Origin: Apostichopus californicus
Taxonomy: Eukaryota; Echinodermata; Holothuroidea; Aspidochirotida; Stichopodidae
DNA length: 33,445 nucleotides
Direction: 5' to 3'
NCBI GenBank assembly: GCA_020650975.1
Contig: JAIPMN010189822.1
Span: forward strand, 1 to 33,445
In this document: positions 12,205 through 23,800 of the stretch, piece after piece
Layout of the letters: each line of letters opens with the position of its first letter
Numbering within the stretch: position 1 is the first letter of the stretch
Program-made: the position numbers and the translations under genes
The notes under the pieces: generated by a model
The model's input: only the letters and a program-made list of their open reading frames with translations
What the model was told of the DNA's origin: nothing
Databases searched by the model: none

Positions 12205-12791
12205 GTGAGTCTTTCAATGTTTATCAATTAGTTATTTGCAGCTCAGATTTGACACCCAAGTGAGTCACACAACATTATGTATGATCTTGCGGAAATAAAT
12301 GCCGAATTTTCTCTCGCCATATAATAACTGTTATTACGCATACTCTGTACCGAATCAGGCAGCTTAAAGACTATATTCCCCCAAAAAACTTATGTAATTG
12401 ATCCAAGGAAATGTATGTTGAAACACTGAAAATCAATTTGAAAGTTGAAATAAAAGTGTGGACAAAATATTGACTTGAAAAGACTTGAAAGTTACAACGA
12501 AGCTGTGAAAGTACCCTCCTCTTTAAACATATATAATTGGAACGTGAAATAGGTAAGATTCGATGTGAAGGTTTATTTGGAAGGGTGGGAAGTAGGGCAT
12601 GTATGGTGGGTTTACATGTGGCAGTGCGAATTCCATATACCTTTCTATTTAAACTAAAGGAAACAACAGTAGTTCAGCTACACACCTTTCATTGTTAGTT
12701 ATGAGTCTAGGCTAGTTCACGCATGCAAATTATAACAATCATTACAGAAACAATAGTATCGGATATTTTCCTACAATTATCTTCTTTTTAG

Positions 12792-13097
12792 TGCCATTGC
12801 AACGTACATGTAACGGTATACAATATATCGAGGCTGGAAAACAAGCAGTCATTCACTGCAGCTTTGGAATAAACTTCACTGTAGTCTATTGGTACAATGA
12901 GTCCTCAACTTCCGAAAAGAACGAACCAATTGTTGGGTTCGTCGTTGGTGATATGTTAAAAATAGGAACTCAGTATGCAGGAACAATGGATATCATGTTA
13001 AATGGAGACATTGTTACAAAGAATGTAGTTATCCAGCATGATGGGGGAACTGAAAGTGATGAGCTATTTACAGATGATCTCCATGTTATCACTTTTG
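12792..13097 (+). CDS. Gene B exon 2: Ig-like domain 1
   Basis: A 306-nt phase 1-1 exon with acceptor CTTCTTTTTAG. The V-like start has a Cys in AVIHC and an aromatic core in VVYWYNES; a second core Cys is not evident before the end. The donor (GTGATT) is weak but gives the phase that fits the next exon. Confidence 0.55.
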
Positions 13098-13126
13098 GTG
13101 ATTAGCGTTACATTCATCCTTATATG

Positions 13127-13138
13127 CCCCCCCCCCCC
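13127..13138. repeat. Poly-C tract (12 C)
   Basis: A run of 12 C lies about 30 bases inside the intron after gene B exon 2. Confidence 0.9.
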
Positions 13139-13344
13139 ATGTGCTACCCCAAAAGTTTTCCTCTTTAGCTATCGGAATAATACTAGTTTAAATTCATGAA
13201 TTTATAAAGTAAATTAAACAAGTTTGTATTGTCTACATGTGAATGTCTTGCTGCCAACATGTAGTGTTAAGATGCCTAATTCTATCTCGTAGTTACAGCA
13301 CTACACTTACATAACAATATATGTTTTGCTTTCTCTGCTAACAG

Positions 13345-13937
13345 TTACTCCTCACCAAAACCAACCTATGATTGGATCATGTAAAGGAGCGGACTATTAT
13401 CAACATTATTCGATATCCGAACTTATTAAATGTTCCATTAACGCAATAAAACCACCGGTTGATCTGTCCTTGGTAAAACGACTTAATGGTGAAGACTCAC
13501 CGATAAGTACACAGAAAGAAACCACTGAAAACGATGATGGTACATTCAATATTACCATCAGTGCTGAAATACGTAAAGATGAAGATGTCAATCTACTGGA
13601 AACCTACAGAGAGTACAAAAGAAGCAAGTTTATTGTTACACTTATCAGAAACCATTGGCCATGAAATAAAACAGACAAGTCGGTTGACTTTGTACTCGGC
13701 GAAAGAGGTACATTTAGCTGCTCAGAAAGAAACGTTTTTCTGTATATTTGGAAGAAAGTACTGGACGATGGCGTACGGCAGGTCCTCGGATGGATTGGCA
13801 CAGATAATGTCGTAGAAATATCCGCATCTGGGCATTTGATATTTGACAGGCTTAAGCTTGTAGATGAAGGAATTTACCAGACTGTCTACAACGACGGTAC
13901 GAGTAGCACAGTGACGAACATTAGATTAAACATCTTG
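13345..13937 (+). pseudogene. Gene B exon 3: Ig-like domains 2 and 3, interrupted
   Basis: Acceptor TCTGCTAACAG opens in phase 1 with V-T-P, then a Cys in LIKCSINA marks Ig2. A TGA lies in frame at 13,662-13,664. In the same frame beyond it, Ig3 is clear: RGTFSC, YIWKK and LVDEGIYQTVY. Between about 13,605 and 13,660 another frame reads TKEASLLLHLSE, which looks like the missing last strand of Ig2. This suggests two compensating frame shifts or a pseudogene. The putative donor is GTTAAT. Confidence 0.5.
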
Positions 13938-14013
13938 GTTAATATATTTTTCCTTAACTATTTGGAAAGGTTAAACTATATAACTTTATAATTTAATTTC
14001 ATAAAATAAAACA

Positions 14014-14111
14014 GAAGGAGAACTAGTACGCTTAACCTAACTTGCGAAAATGTGGTGATTAATTGTTTACAAAGCATTGGTAGTGAAACTTACTTTACAA
14101 AGGATGTACCG
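14014..14111 (+). pseudogene. Gene B exon 4: small Cys-containing segment
   Basis: It follows AAATAAAACAG and ends at a GTGAGT donor in phase 0. It reads LNLTCENVV and continues to TKDVP. The start only opens in the expected phase (EGELVRL) if a shift before the Cys is allowed, which is one more sign of decay. Confidence 0.35.
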
Positions 14112-14610
14112 GTGAGTAAGAAATACTTTGACGTTTAGGTGGAATGATATCAGTCCTAAAGTGTTGTATTCACATTACTCTTGCCTCTTTCTGAACTCGT
14201 TTATGTCTTAGAAACCAATACAATTTATAAAAAATACCACAAGTACCTATAAGCAGTATTCTCTTTGTGGCATGCTATCACATCCACATTTTCAACTAAT
14301 ACCCTTAAGTGACTAAGTACAAAATGAGCAGCAAAGTAACCGTGAAATTACAACGAAATTTGAAAAGAAGAGCATTTTATTGCTGAATTATTGAATAAGT
14401 AATAACTTGTTCAAATTCAAGAAAAGAAGATATTTAGATCTACTCTATGAGTGTTAAGAATCATTAGTTGAATCATGTTTGTTATTTTGTCTGCATTTTG
14501 TTAGAATGAGAGGGCGTATGTTTAGTTTGGGAGATGTATATTCAGTTTAATGTAAAAAGCATCTTACATATTATAACACCGCAATGCAACATTTCTACTT
14601 TGTGTCCAGT

Positions 14611-14958
14611 TACACCTTTATGCCGTCCATGGAAATCATGGGTCTCTGGAATGTTTCCTCGTGGGAGTTAGACCAGTAACCAATTTGTATTGGACATGTG
14701 AAGAAACCATGTCGATTGAACTAACAAACGTTCGAGAAATGTCATGCAGAAAGACACGGTCTTCGATATTAGAGTGACTGCGGATTATGAGATCACACGT
14801 ACCCCATATTGCCATGAAAATATTGGACCGGTTTCCCACACATTTTATACCATAAACGGAAGTGAAAATTACATCAAATAATTAAACTTGTTGAATACCG
14901 AGCATGAAATAATTGTAAACGTCAGACTGTCAATATTCTATGTCACTCTGGAAAACAG
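14611..14958 (+). pseudogene. Gene B exon 5: Ig-like domain, interrupted
   Basis: Acceptor TTTGTGTCCAG, then phase 0. The front reads GSLECFLVGVRPVTNLYW, with the Cys and Trp of an Ig domain. The reading frame changes near 14,740, then VFDIRVTADY and PYCHENIG follow. A TAA in frame near 14,879 precedes EHEIIVNVRLSI, which resembles strand G. It ends at GTATGT in phase 2. Confidence 0.45.
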
Positions 14959-15925
14959 GTATGTAGAATTATATCGTAGTTTCTCAATTAAATTTTCATA
15001 TAAATAAGTTGCAACTTGTCTTTCTTCATCATGAAAACTTAAGTATTCTTAACTAGAAATCACTCAGCGAATCATTATTAGTGTTCTGCTCTCAACGTCA
15101 CGTCACTGTTGCTACCAGAGAAACAATGGAGGAATTAAGTCAACATTCCTGTAGATAGTGTCTATTCTTCCGCTTTCAACGATAAGCCTATAGACAATCA
15201 ACAATCAGTCTATAGACAATACTGTTCTTTTTAGATTAAGATTTTGTTTGTATTAAATTCATGTATTTATCAAAACCGTCTTGACTATGAAAATGCCTTG
15301 CTCTCCAAATGACGATTACCACTCTTTATAAAGCAAACCCTATTCGGACCCTATAAAGGACCCTATTCGCTGAGTCTTGCAAGGAACCACAAAAGGACGA
15401 TATAACACCTATACGCGAGGATTGTAATGGTCACCAATACGATACCATGTATCATTTAAGATTCGTCTTCGGACATACCGTTGGTTGCATCAGCTGGAAT
15501 CTGATTATCGTTTTCTCATTTCCATCCACACATCCCGCTCCTCAGAGATGCACAATCAGCGAGATAATAGTCTTGTTTGTGGAGGAAGATTAAACCTATG
15601 ATATCTCCTAAACACGTACCAATATTTTGAGCAGTTTGGAGAATGAATTCATGACAAGTATCTCCATCACATGTACCAACAATAGTGGTTGGGTTTGTGT
15701 CTTCTTTACCCTTTCTTATCCAGCTAAAAATTCTCGCTTTGGAGATACCTCCTTTGACGTGGACCTATTTAGCAGTGCAACCATTTTCCTCACCATATGA
15801 AATATAGTGGTCAAAAAGATAAATGAATCTGTAAGAATTGAATGAAATTCTTTAAATGAATTGTTCGTTAATTCAATTCAAAGTGATCACTTGGATTAAA
15901 GATTAGTATCCTTTGTTATTACAGA

Positions 15926-16041
15926 CGTTCCATGCACATTGGAATCTTCCGGTCCCAAGGTATGATGGTAATGTTAATGATAGGTTTTCGGTTTCTTTTA
16001 GTAACCACGGCCTTACTCGTCATCGTCATCGTACTTACAGG
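15926..16041 (+). CDS. Gene B exon 6: transmembrane helix (or a separate leader exon)
   Basis: After TTGTTATTACAG the frame that matches the phase-2 donor of the preceding exon reads to MIGFRFLLVTTALLVIVIVL, a strong membrane helix, then stops in phase 1 at GTAATG. Because the same frame has ATG codons at 15,962 just before the hydrophobic stretch, it could instead be the signal-peptide exon of another gene. No cytoplasmic exon was found beyond it. Confidence 0.5.
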
Positions 16042-17100
16042 TAATGCATAGATCGAACAGAGTATATGAAACTGTGTCCTAAAAAATTAATCTTACATCT
16101 TACTTTGATATTATATCGTAAACAGAAAGAGTTGTTGAAGAGAATTTCATAAAATTGCCATTGTTTGGGTCTTGAACTCGCTGAAATTAATTGCCAGAAG
16201 TCTTCTGGTGGCTGAAAACTACATGGGGTTTTATATTGGTGCTATATTTGTCGCAAATAATTCCTTTATGTAATGGTACTCGTATAGTCTAGGAAATTTT
16301 ACTGTACTCATCCTGATGGTTTTGTACGAGTATTACAAACTTGATTTACGTGTACTGTAAATTTCAGTACTCATCATATTTGAAAGTATTCACACGCCCT
16401 CGTTTTTGGTTTCGATTATAATCGTAACCTTTGCATTCATGATAGCGTATGGGTGTGTATGTATGTGTGTTAGTTTGTATGTTTAATTTCGGTCCCTCCT
16501 ACCTGTTACTGCGGATTGCCGCCCTGTGTCGTTGATACCCGCAGCTGATCGAACAGTAATAAATCCGAAACAAAATAATTGCAAAGCTTTTAACCTCGTA
16601 GAACTCTGAGAACTCTGAAAAATGTAGTAAAAGCATATTGAAGTGATATTGGATAGTTTTTATTCCGTGCGTTCGCTATTAAGCGAGGTCAAAAGCCATT
16701 TGAAGTCAACTGTGGTCAAAATATTACGTTTCGACCAACTGTAATTAACATATGTAAGAAAATGTTCAAAAAGTTGCAAACGACAGTAAAGCAGCGATTA
16801 ATATCATACTCCGAATGTTATTCCACCTTCATTTCGTTACATGAACTGTATTGCTTTTTGGAGGGGTTAAAGGTTACTTAAGAGCAATTAAGGTTGAAGC
16901 AAGAGAACTCCAAAGGTGAAGCTTGGAAAAACCTCATACTTAGTGTGATGGTGTCTCATGGTGAGACATCCGTTGCAATTTTTTTTTTGATGAACAAACT
17001 TTGGTCACTGCAGCTTTTTAAAGGGCTCAATATAAAATATGCCTACGTATTCTTGAAAAATGCATGTTCAATCAGTAAGTAGATGGAAGTAACATCATAG

Positions 17101-17364
17101 TTAATATCCTTTTGTTGAGTGACTTAAACATACCTTGACTTGGTCAGTTGTCACACAATGAGCATTACATGGGTCAACATGTTTCTCAAATGGTCTCAGG
17201 ATGGCCATATTCTTTCTAATATTGCTAGGTGATTTTTGGCTTTGGATGTAAGATTTCAAAATGATACTACAATGAAAAAACGATGCCATGACATTTTCTT
17301 CAGTTATGAAAATTGTTAGAGGGGTGTTTGGTTTTAGAGCTGATTTGTTAACACCATTACTCAC
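17101..17364 (-). CDS. Unrecognised 87-codon open frame next to the assembly gap
   Basis: The frame reads toward lower coordinates from just beside the poly-G gap. Composition is protein-like, with segments such as PSNIRKNMAILRPFEK and a Cys/His-containing stretch (DPCNAHCV). I do not recognise the family. It could be a piece of a transposon-derived gene whose upstream part is lost in the gap, or a chance frame. Confidence 0.2.
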   Translation of the reverse strand: MSNGVNKSALKPNTPLTIFITEENVMASFFHCSIILKSYIQSQKSPSNIRKNMAILRPFEKHVDPCNAHCVTTDQVKVCLSHSTKGY

Positions 17365-17365
17365 T

Positions 17366-17391
17366 GGGGGGGGGGGGGGGGNNNNNNNNNN
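17366..17391. other. Poly-G run of 16 followed by a 10-N assembly gap
   Basis: Sixteen G are followed by ten N and three more G. The gap therefore sits inside a G tract of unknown true length, and the order or distance of sequences across it is uncertain. Confidence 0.95.
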
Positions 17392-20300
17392 GGGCGTATA
17401 AGCCTATCGCTGGATGTACTCATTCGAAAACCTCGTGCATCACTGGAATTATATAACCCCGTTCGTGCATATCATGCGATAAACGCACGGTTGACTGTTG
17501 ATTAACCCAATCACTTTTGATGAGGCGCCTGTAATTAAGAGCGAAGCTGTATTGATATTTTTGAACAATGTGCAGGGTACGGTGATATCATGCAATGGTG
17601 CATCAGCACAGAATAGTTCATATGAAAGCTAAGCATGTTAATGCTTAGTATTCTAAATTGTTCTAGACTATTTTAAATGATATTGAATTATTCTAATTTA
17701 ATCTAAATTTATTCGAACGTTTTCTAAATAGACACTAGTTGTTTCAAAATTATTCTCATTGACTTGAACTTACTATTCATTTGGTTTGGCTTCCTGTTCC
17801 ACGGTATGTCTGTGCGAAATGCAGATACATTATTCTTCAGGTCATCAGATCAAGAACGTGTTGCATTAAACATTGAGATATTACTTTGCAATGCCTTACA
17901 AGAATTTTTTGCCAACGTGCAAACAAAAAACTGCAGTTAGGGCTCTTCAAAAATCGAATGTAAAATAAGACGGGCGTCACAGATTTTTGTAACTATTAAT
18001 TTCCAATGCGGTACAAGGTCCCCACTGGTCTTAATACCAATAGTTTCTTCATTAACGAAAGTAAGCGAACATATTTTGTGTTTCTATTAATTACATACTT
18101 GACAATGGTTTCGGATACAAACAGAAGGCTGCTGTTCCACACAAACGTTCACCAAGATCAGTATACATACAGCTTAATAAACATCGTGCCCTCTCCCTCT
18201 CCCTTACACCCCTCTCTCAAAACAATGCCCTCAGAAAAGAATGTTTGATCCAACCTGTCGTCCAAGCATTTCGTATACCCACATCAGGATTACCCTTAGT
18301 GACTGCCACTTCCAAGACACATAGCGAATCGATTGTGGCTTTGGACAAAATGTGTTGCGTCTATTTTCAAACCCTGCTTGTGCCCTTTCTTCTTGGTGCA
18401 CATGGTCCATTGTTTCATCCTCCAGCAAGATCCCTTCCAAATGTGAATGTTTTCATCATTGCACTTTACAACTTACGTTAAGTTAAACTTAAGGTAAATT
18501 ACAGAAGGTGCTACCCAAGAACATGGTAAATAGGCAATAACAAATGCAAATGTAAAGTTAATACAGGATAGGGGTAGTACTATAGGCTTAAGACTATTGG
18601 TGACTGAATGTTAATATTTGCAACCCGTTCTTAAAACTTCTTTGACTGACTTTACATATTCATTGTCACAAAACTGTAGTTTGATACATTATATCGTACG
18701 ACTGCTGTAAAGTAATTGCAATACCACAAAACGTAGGTTCTCTTAACTCACGATATTTAAGTGTTATCCATGAAAAAATGATATTATATCTGTTATGTAG
18801 GGAGAAATATCATAAATTAGTTTTATAGGCATTAAAAGACCCTTTATTGTTAACAGACTTAAATTAATTTTCATTTAATCATCATTATCATCGTCTTCAT
18901 CGTCGTCATCGTATCACATCTTCCATCGGATCGATGGAGCATGAGTTGGGTTTTTCGGCGTTTATCAACCTCTCCTATGGGCGTCGCCTAGTGCAGACAT
19001 CGACCAGTCCCACACTAAGATGTCGACTACATTAACATAACCTTAGTACTTTGTGGGAATTAATACAATTAATTTCTAAATATCTCTTACAACACGTCTC
19101 TACTGCAGATGTAAGGCAGTTTGGAGCATCCTGTGAATGGTCACCACACATTGATAGTATTGACAACACATAATAGTTATAAATAATATAAACCATGACA
19201 AGGGGTCAACAATCTCCCGCAATAAGTAAAAAAATTGTCAAGTAAAAGTAAAATAAGTAGGAAATATGCTATAATATATACAAGCCCAATTTGGCATGGG
19301 TAGACCCTATTACTTAATGCATGTACAAATACACAAAGATAATAACTATAGTTGACGTAAAACCAGTGATCTAGCATATGCAATTTGGTCATCTCATACA
19401 GATTGAACTTGAGGTGCCTCTTACCATACCTAGCCGACATGACACTACGTAAAACTACCAAGTATATAAAGTGAACCCACAGAGACATATACAATCATAT
19501 GCAACTGGTCGTTAAACATACAACTACTTGTCTTTGTTGCTCATATAACAATATCAGTGACTCTGATTGGATATTAACCTGGCTGACAGATTATCTGCCT
19601 GACTTTCATTACATATATATGCAAAATGTTTGCTACACTTTGAGTTTGATATTCACATTCCGATTTAAGTAAAAGGACATTTTCATATGTTTATTTGTTG
19701 TTGTTATACAGAGTTTCTCAACTACTGTCGTTTTCTTTTGATGAGCTGCTAGCTACTATCAATTAATTATACCATTAAAACAAACAATTAAAGGCTGGAT
19801 GAAATCAGAAACATATTCGTATTGAAAAAGTAGACCAAAATTGTATATATGATAAACAACCATATATCTGAATTTGTGGATATTTCGATATTGGGTAAGC
19901 ACCAACAGCTCCAGCAACACACCATATTTGCAACAGTAAGTTTTGTTAAAGGTCACCACACCTTTTTTCTTCAACGAACACTATCTTCGCACAAGTGAAT
20001 TAATAAACTGGTTCCCTTTGAAAGTAATGAAATTGTTTCGTTTATACGACTTTGACAACGTAAGGGAATCCCCTAATCTTTACCCGATAGTCTCGTGCAT
20101 AACAACAGCTAAACGATCACAGTGTCTGGTTTCGATAACATGTCAATTGTTTTTCTTTCCCTGCGTGGTTAACAAGAGGAAGTACACCATGATGGACTAA
20201 CGTTAGCATTGAGCCTTATACTCTGCAGAAAATATCACGAGGGCAAAAAGAAAGCAAAGAACCATTCTTCCGTATCAGCACTGTGTAACACATTGTGTTT

Positions 20301-20725
20301 AATTTATAAATTAACATTTTACACGCAGTTGCAATAAAAAAGAAAGCATCATCATCTTTTACTTTTACAATTTAATTTTAATTACTGACATAATTTCTAG
20401 TATGATGTAATAAATACTTCATAGTTTGACTTAGTTATTTCACATTACTTATTTCACAAGAGAACATATCCTTTCATCATATTTGCTTTGCAGAGATTTA
20501 ACACTATAAGAGTTGATTACATTTTTATAGTTGATTTCTATTTAAATGAAATATTAAAGAATTTGTATATTCCACGTACCAAAATGTTCTTCTAAGAAAT
20601 CTTCACTATAATGTAACTATATTAAAACTTATTCTTACCAAGTACGGACACTTTAAATCAATATATACATTAATGTAAGGAAGACAAGTAAAACGATGGA
20701 AAATAGCAAAATATGTCAGTCAATA

Positions 20726-20887
20726 TTAAGTATTTCTTTTCGGTAGTTGTTCCGCCAAATAATGTTTCAATACGCATCGTTCAAGTTTGATAGTCGACGA
20801 TAAATGCTTGCGTCTATGAAAGGTCTTCTTATCTGATTTCCTGATATTCCTTTGACAAAAAGTTAGAAAGTCGATAAAGTTGATGTA
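20726..20887 (-). CDS. Gene C exon n: C-terminal tail and stop
   Basis: A phase 0 exon after CTCTGTGGTTCAG. It encodes a 53-residue basic tail beginning YINF and ending in TAA. A different acceptor at TTGTTATCAG would give only nine residues before a stop. YINF fits the Y-x-N pattern bound by Grb2-type SH2 domains when phosphorylated, but this may be chance. No clear polyadenylation signal was identified. Confidence 0.5.
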   Translation of the reverse strand, partial: YINFIDFLTFCQRNIRKSDKKTFHRRKHLSSTIKLERCVLKHYLAEQLPKRNT

Positions 20888-23800
20888 CTGAACCACAGAG
20901 GTATTTATTTTATCTAGGAGGAATACGTGCATTTTTTACAAGTCTGATAACAAAGCTTTGTTTAACTTACGAAAAGTTACATGTGGGATAGAACTCAATC
21001 GTTTTACAAGCAATCCTTGGTTGAAGCAAAATCTATTTAATATTAACCATAACTTTATTAGTTTGTCGTTCTTACCTTATCCTCATGGCAGATTGCAGCC
21101 AGCTTAGATGTAACGTCATCAATTTTACGTCTTTCTTCTACAGCTGGTTCCCAACAAGTTATCATCACCTGCCAGCTGAGATGAGATTAAATGGATCCAA
21201 TGTAAACATGACAAACATGAACAGGGTGTTAAGAGATAGCACAGTAAGTAGAAGGACATATAAAGTTTGCTCACATTGCTCCTGGACAGTTATCGGGCAG
21301 AGGGAGCTGCCGTTTAGCGCGAAGGCTCTTCTCGACATCAGATTGGTTTTGTCCTTTGTACGGTTCCAATCCTACACAGGGGTAAATAATTTAATATCCC
21401 GTGAAAATAAATTATCTCCTATTCCATTATTTCAAAAAAAAAAAAAAAAATTTGATTAATATTTGTCTACATCACATATAGGGAATACATTATATGCGCG
21501 TTTGTACTGATGTTAAGACACAACACAATAAAAGTACAGCATTTTTCAATCAGACAATTGTGCGAAATAAAGTTAAATAGAAAATGCAGGAATGATTTTT
21601 TGCTTGTAAATCAGTCGTATGTGGACTGCAATATTCGATTATATTAGTTAACTGTGTTTACCGTAACTGAAAATTTCCCAGAGGAGAACACCAAAGGACC
21701 ATACATCTCCTGCTGAAGAAATTGTTTCAAGAAAGAGAAACTCTGGAGGCATCCATTGAAAGGGAACGTTCTGTGCGAAAGAAACGTATGCCATTTTAAA
21801 TAAAAACTGTAACATTTAAAATTACTATGTACTTCGAATTAAAATATCATTTTCTATGGGTAAATGAGGACCTCAATTAGCTAATAAGGGAGCAGAAAGT
21901 CTCTTTGTATTTATAGCTCTTGCAACTTAATTTCATAGTTATCTTATAAACAACCATTTGGAGCAAATAATGACCTCATTCCAAAATAATTTAGTCCATT
22001 CTTTTGCGTTTTCCATCGACACAAAGTCGTATAACTTGCACCTCCCAGCAGCATCCAACAAGATTTTCTTACTGCGTAGACCGGGGCTGACGAACTGTTG
22101 AAGATTAAACATATGTTTTTCATTACAGTGATTAAATATTACATCGATTATTAAAAGAATCGTTCAGATTTAAGTTTCATCGAAAAAGCTAATCTGTTAC
22201 CACCTTTCCCAATGTTCTCAGTGTTTGCTAAAGTGTCATTATTTACCAGACAAATTCCTCTTAAACGTTTGAACAAAATATTATTTGGAAGTATTAATTA
22301 CACGCCAGATGGCTCTTAATAGGTCGTCTAAGCAGTTCAAATTTAAATCATACCATAGAAACTTACACTCCACACGCAAACAAAATAACGCCAGTCCGTT
22401 TTCCATTACACGTTTTAACAATGTCAGCCAAGCTGCTTCTTGATTAATTTGCAGTCGCTAATGAAACTAGCATCCAGATTAAGACAACCAATATCATCTA
22501 ACAGAAGTACATACTAATTGCCTGACATGTAACTTAGTTAAGTAAATCCAAAACGGTCTACATCTGATGCTGATTTGACCAATGCTCTTTGAAATCATTG
22601 GTTTCATTTCCGTATCCTTGTATTCAAGATGAACACAGTTTCCCCGCACAATTTACATATCTTCATCCAATTAACAAGCACACTTGGATATGATTAACTT
22701 ACTCTATGTTTGGTCAAAAACTGTAATCCTCTCGCCACCTGAAGTGCATACTTTGGTAGATGTTCAGCATTTCCCTTCTCGGCAACATTAAAACACTTCT
22801 GTTTAGTATTGCCATACATATGTACTTTCTGGGGACTGAAATCTTCAGTTAGGTGATCTGAGAGGTTTCTTCCACTTACACGTTCATAAATCAGATAATT
22901 CGGTACTGAAAAAATAGTGTTAACCATTGAAGGTTACTCGAATGAAATTCAGTTTTATGTTGCTTGTTTAAAAGAACAGACAAAGTAACCTTATTACATT
23001 CATATTTGAATCAATTTATGTTATGTCTTTACTTAAAATTATCGATATTATAATTATTATAACATATATGAAAAGAAAGGGTTTGAATTGTTAAGGTTTA
23101 TGATGAATACCAAATTTTGACCAGCGTGGTTATTCGTACCTGTATCACACCATCCGAGAAGCTTCACAATACTGTTATCGCCGGGTAGTTTTAATATGTA
23201 TTGAATCTCTGAACTTTGAACTTTATTCATCTTCAAAGATGAATCACCTGTAAAGCAACCAGTGAATATAATGTAAAACGCACAAATGTTACCACTGTCT
23301 CATCTACTATACACTTTGATGAGTTGAGTTAATTACCGTGTTTGCTGTTTACTTCAATCATATAATATTATATAACATTATATTAACAAAATTAACACAA
23401 GTCATTATCCTTACAATATCATGCTGCTTTCACACGCGTTATGCTTTCTATATTTTATTGTAAAATATTACTGAAGTATTTACTTTCATTTAGTATGCTA
23501 ACGTATTATTCAAATTACATACCTGACAAGGTTCTGACAACAGCTTCTGCATTTCCTACTGCCCTCACAACTAAAGCCTTGTGATATTGCAACATTCCTT
23601 TTCCAGGTAAAAGTGAAACTAATTGCACATTCTTCTCTGGGACTTCAAGATTCTTGTTCTTCTTGTTCTTATTAACTTCAAGTTCCTGAAGATCCATGTT
23701 AGCTATAAAGACGGGAGCGTGACTTCGTGTGATATCAGAGCCAAATACAATATTAAAAGCTGAAGACATCTTCTGGTATAAGACTTCTTGAAAGTATAAC

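Larger units (their letters stand above)
12078..16041 (+). pseudogene. Gene B: Ig-superfamily membrane protein, probably decaying
   Basis: A plus-strand gene model with leader 12,078-12,204, Ig1 12,792-13,097, Ig2 and Ig3 13,345-13,937, an Ig4 split over about 14,014-14,111 and 14,611-14,958, and a membrane exon about 15,926-16,041. Junction phases agree for leader to Ig1, Ig1 to Ig2, the two Ig4 parts, and Ig4 to the membrane exon. The coding sequence is interrupted: a TGA in frame at 13,662 between Ig2 and Ig3 (Ig2 appears to leave and re-enter its frame just before it), a shift at the start of the 14,014 exon, a shift near 14,740 and a TAA in frame near 14,879. Clean early exons beside damaged later ones suggest recent decay. 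Errors in the assembly or a different exon structure are alternatives. It was presumably a surface Ig receptor. Confidence 0.6.
16042..20725. other. Intergenic region between convergent genes B and C
   Basis: No gene could be supported in this 4.7-kb stretch. It holds a poly-G run with an assembly gap at 17,366-17,391, an unrecognised open frame at 17,101-17,364, and a G+C-richer patch at about 18,890-19,025 starting with TCATCG-type trinucleotides. The rest is AT-rich with short, unrelated frames. Confidence 0.5.

Noticed and set aside
13534-13815. Plus-strand open frame overlapping gene B Ig2/Ig3
   Set aside because: Beyond about 13,660 it is out of frame with the clear Ig3 signature. Only a short part resembles an Ig strand, and that is treated as evidence of decay.
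15340-15372. Three copies of a 12-bp CCCTAT-containing unit
   Set aside because: Too short and imperfect to be more than a local slippage product.
18231-18481. Overlapping frames on both strands at 18.2-18.5 kb
   Set aside because: Neither strand gives a recognisable protein; the overlap reflects few stop codons in a locally G+C-richer patch.
21076-21170. Alternative acceptor GCTGGCAG for gene C exon m
   Set aside because: Joining there to the phase 2 donor gives an immediate stop, whereas the acceptor at CATCTCAG keeps the kinase C-W motif in frame.
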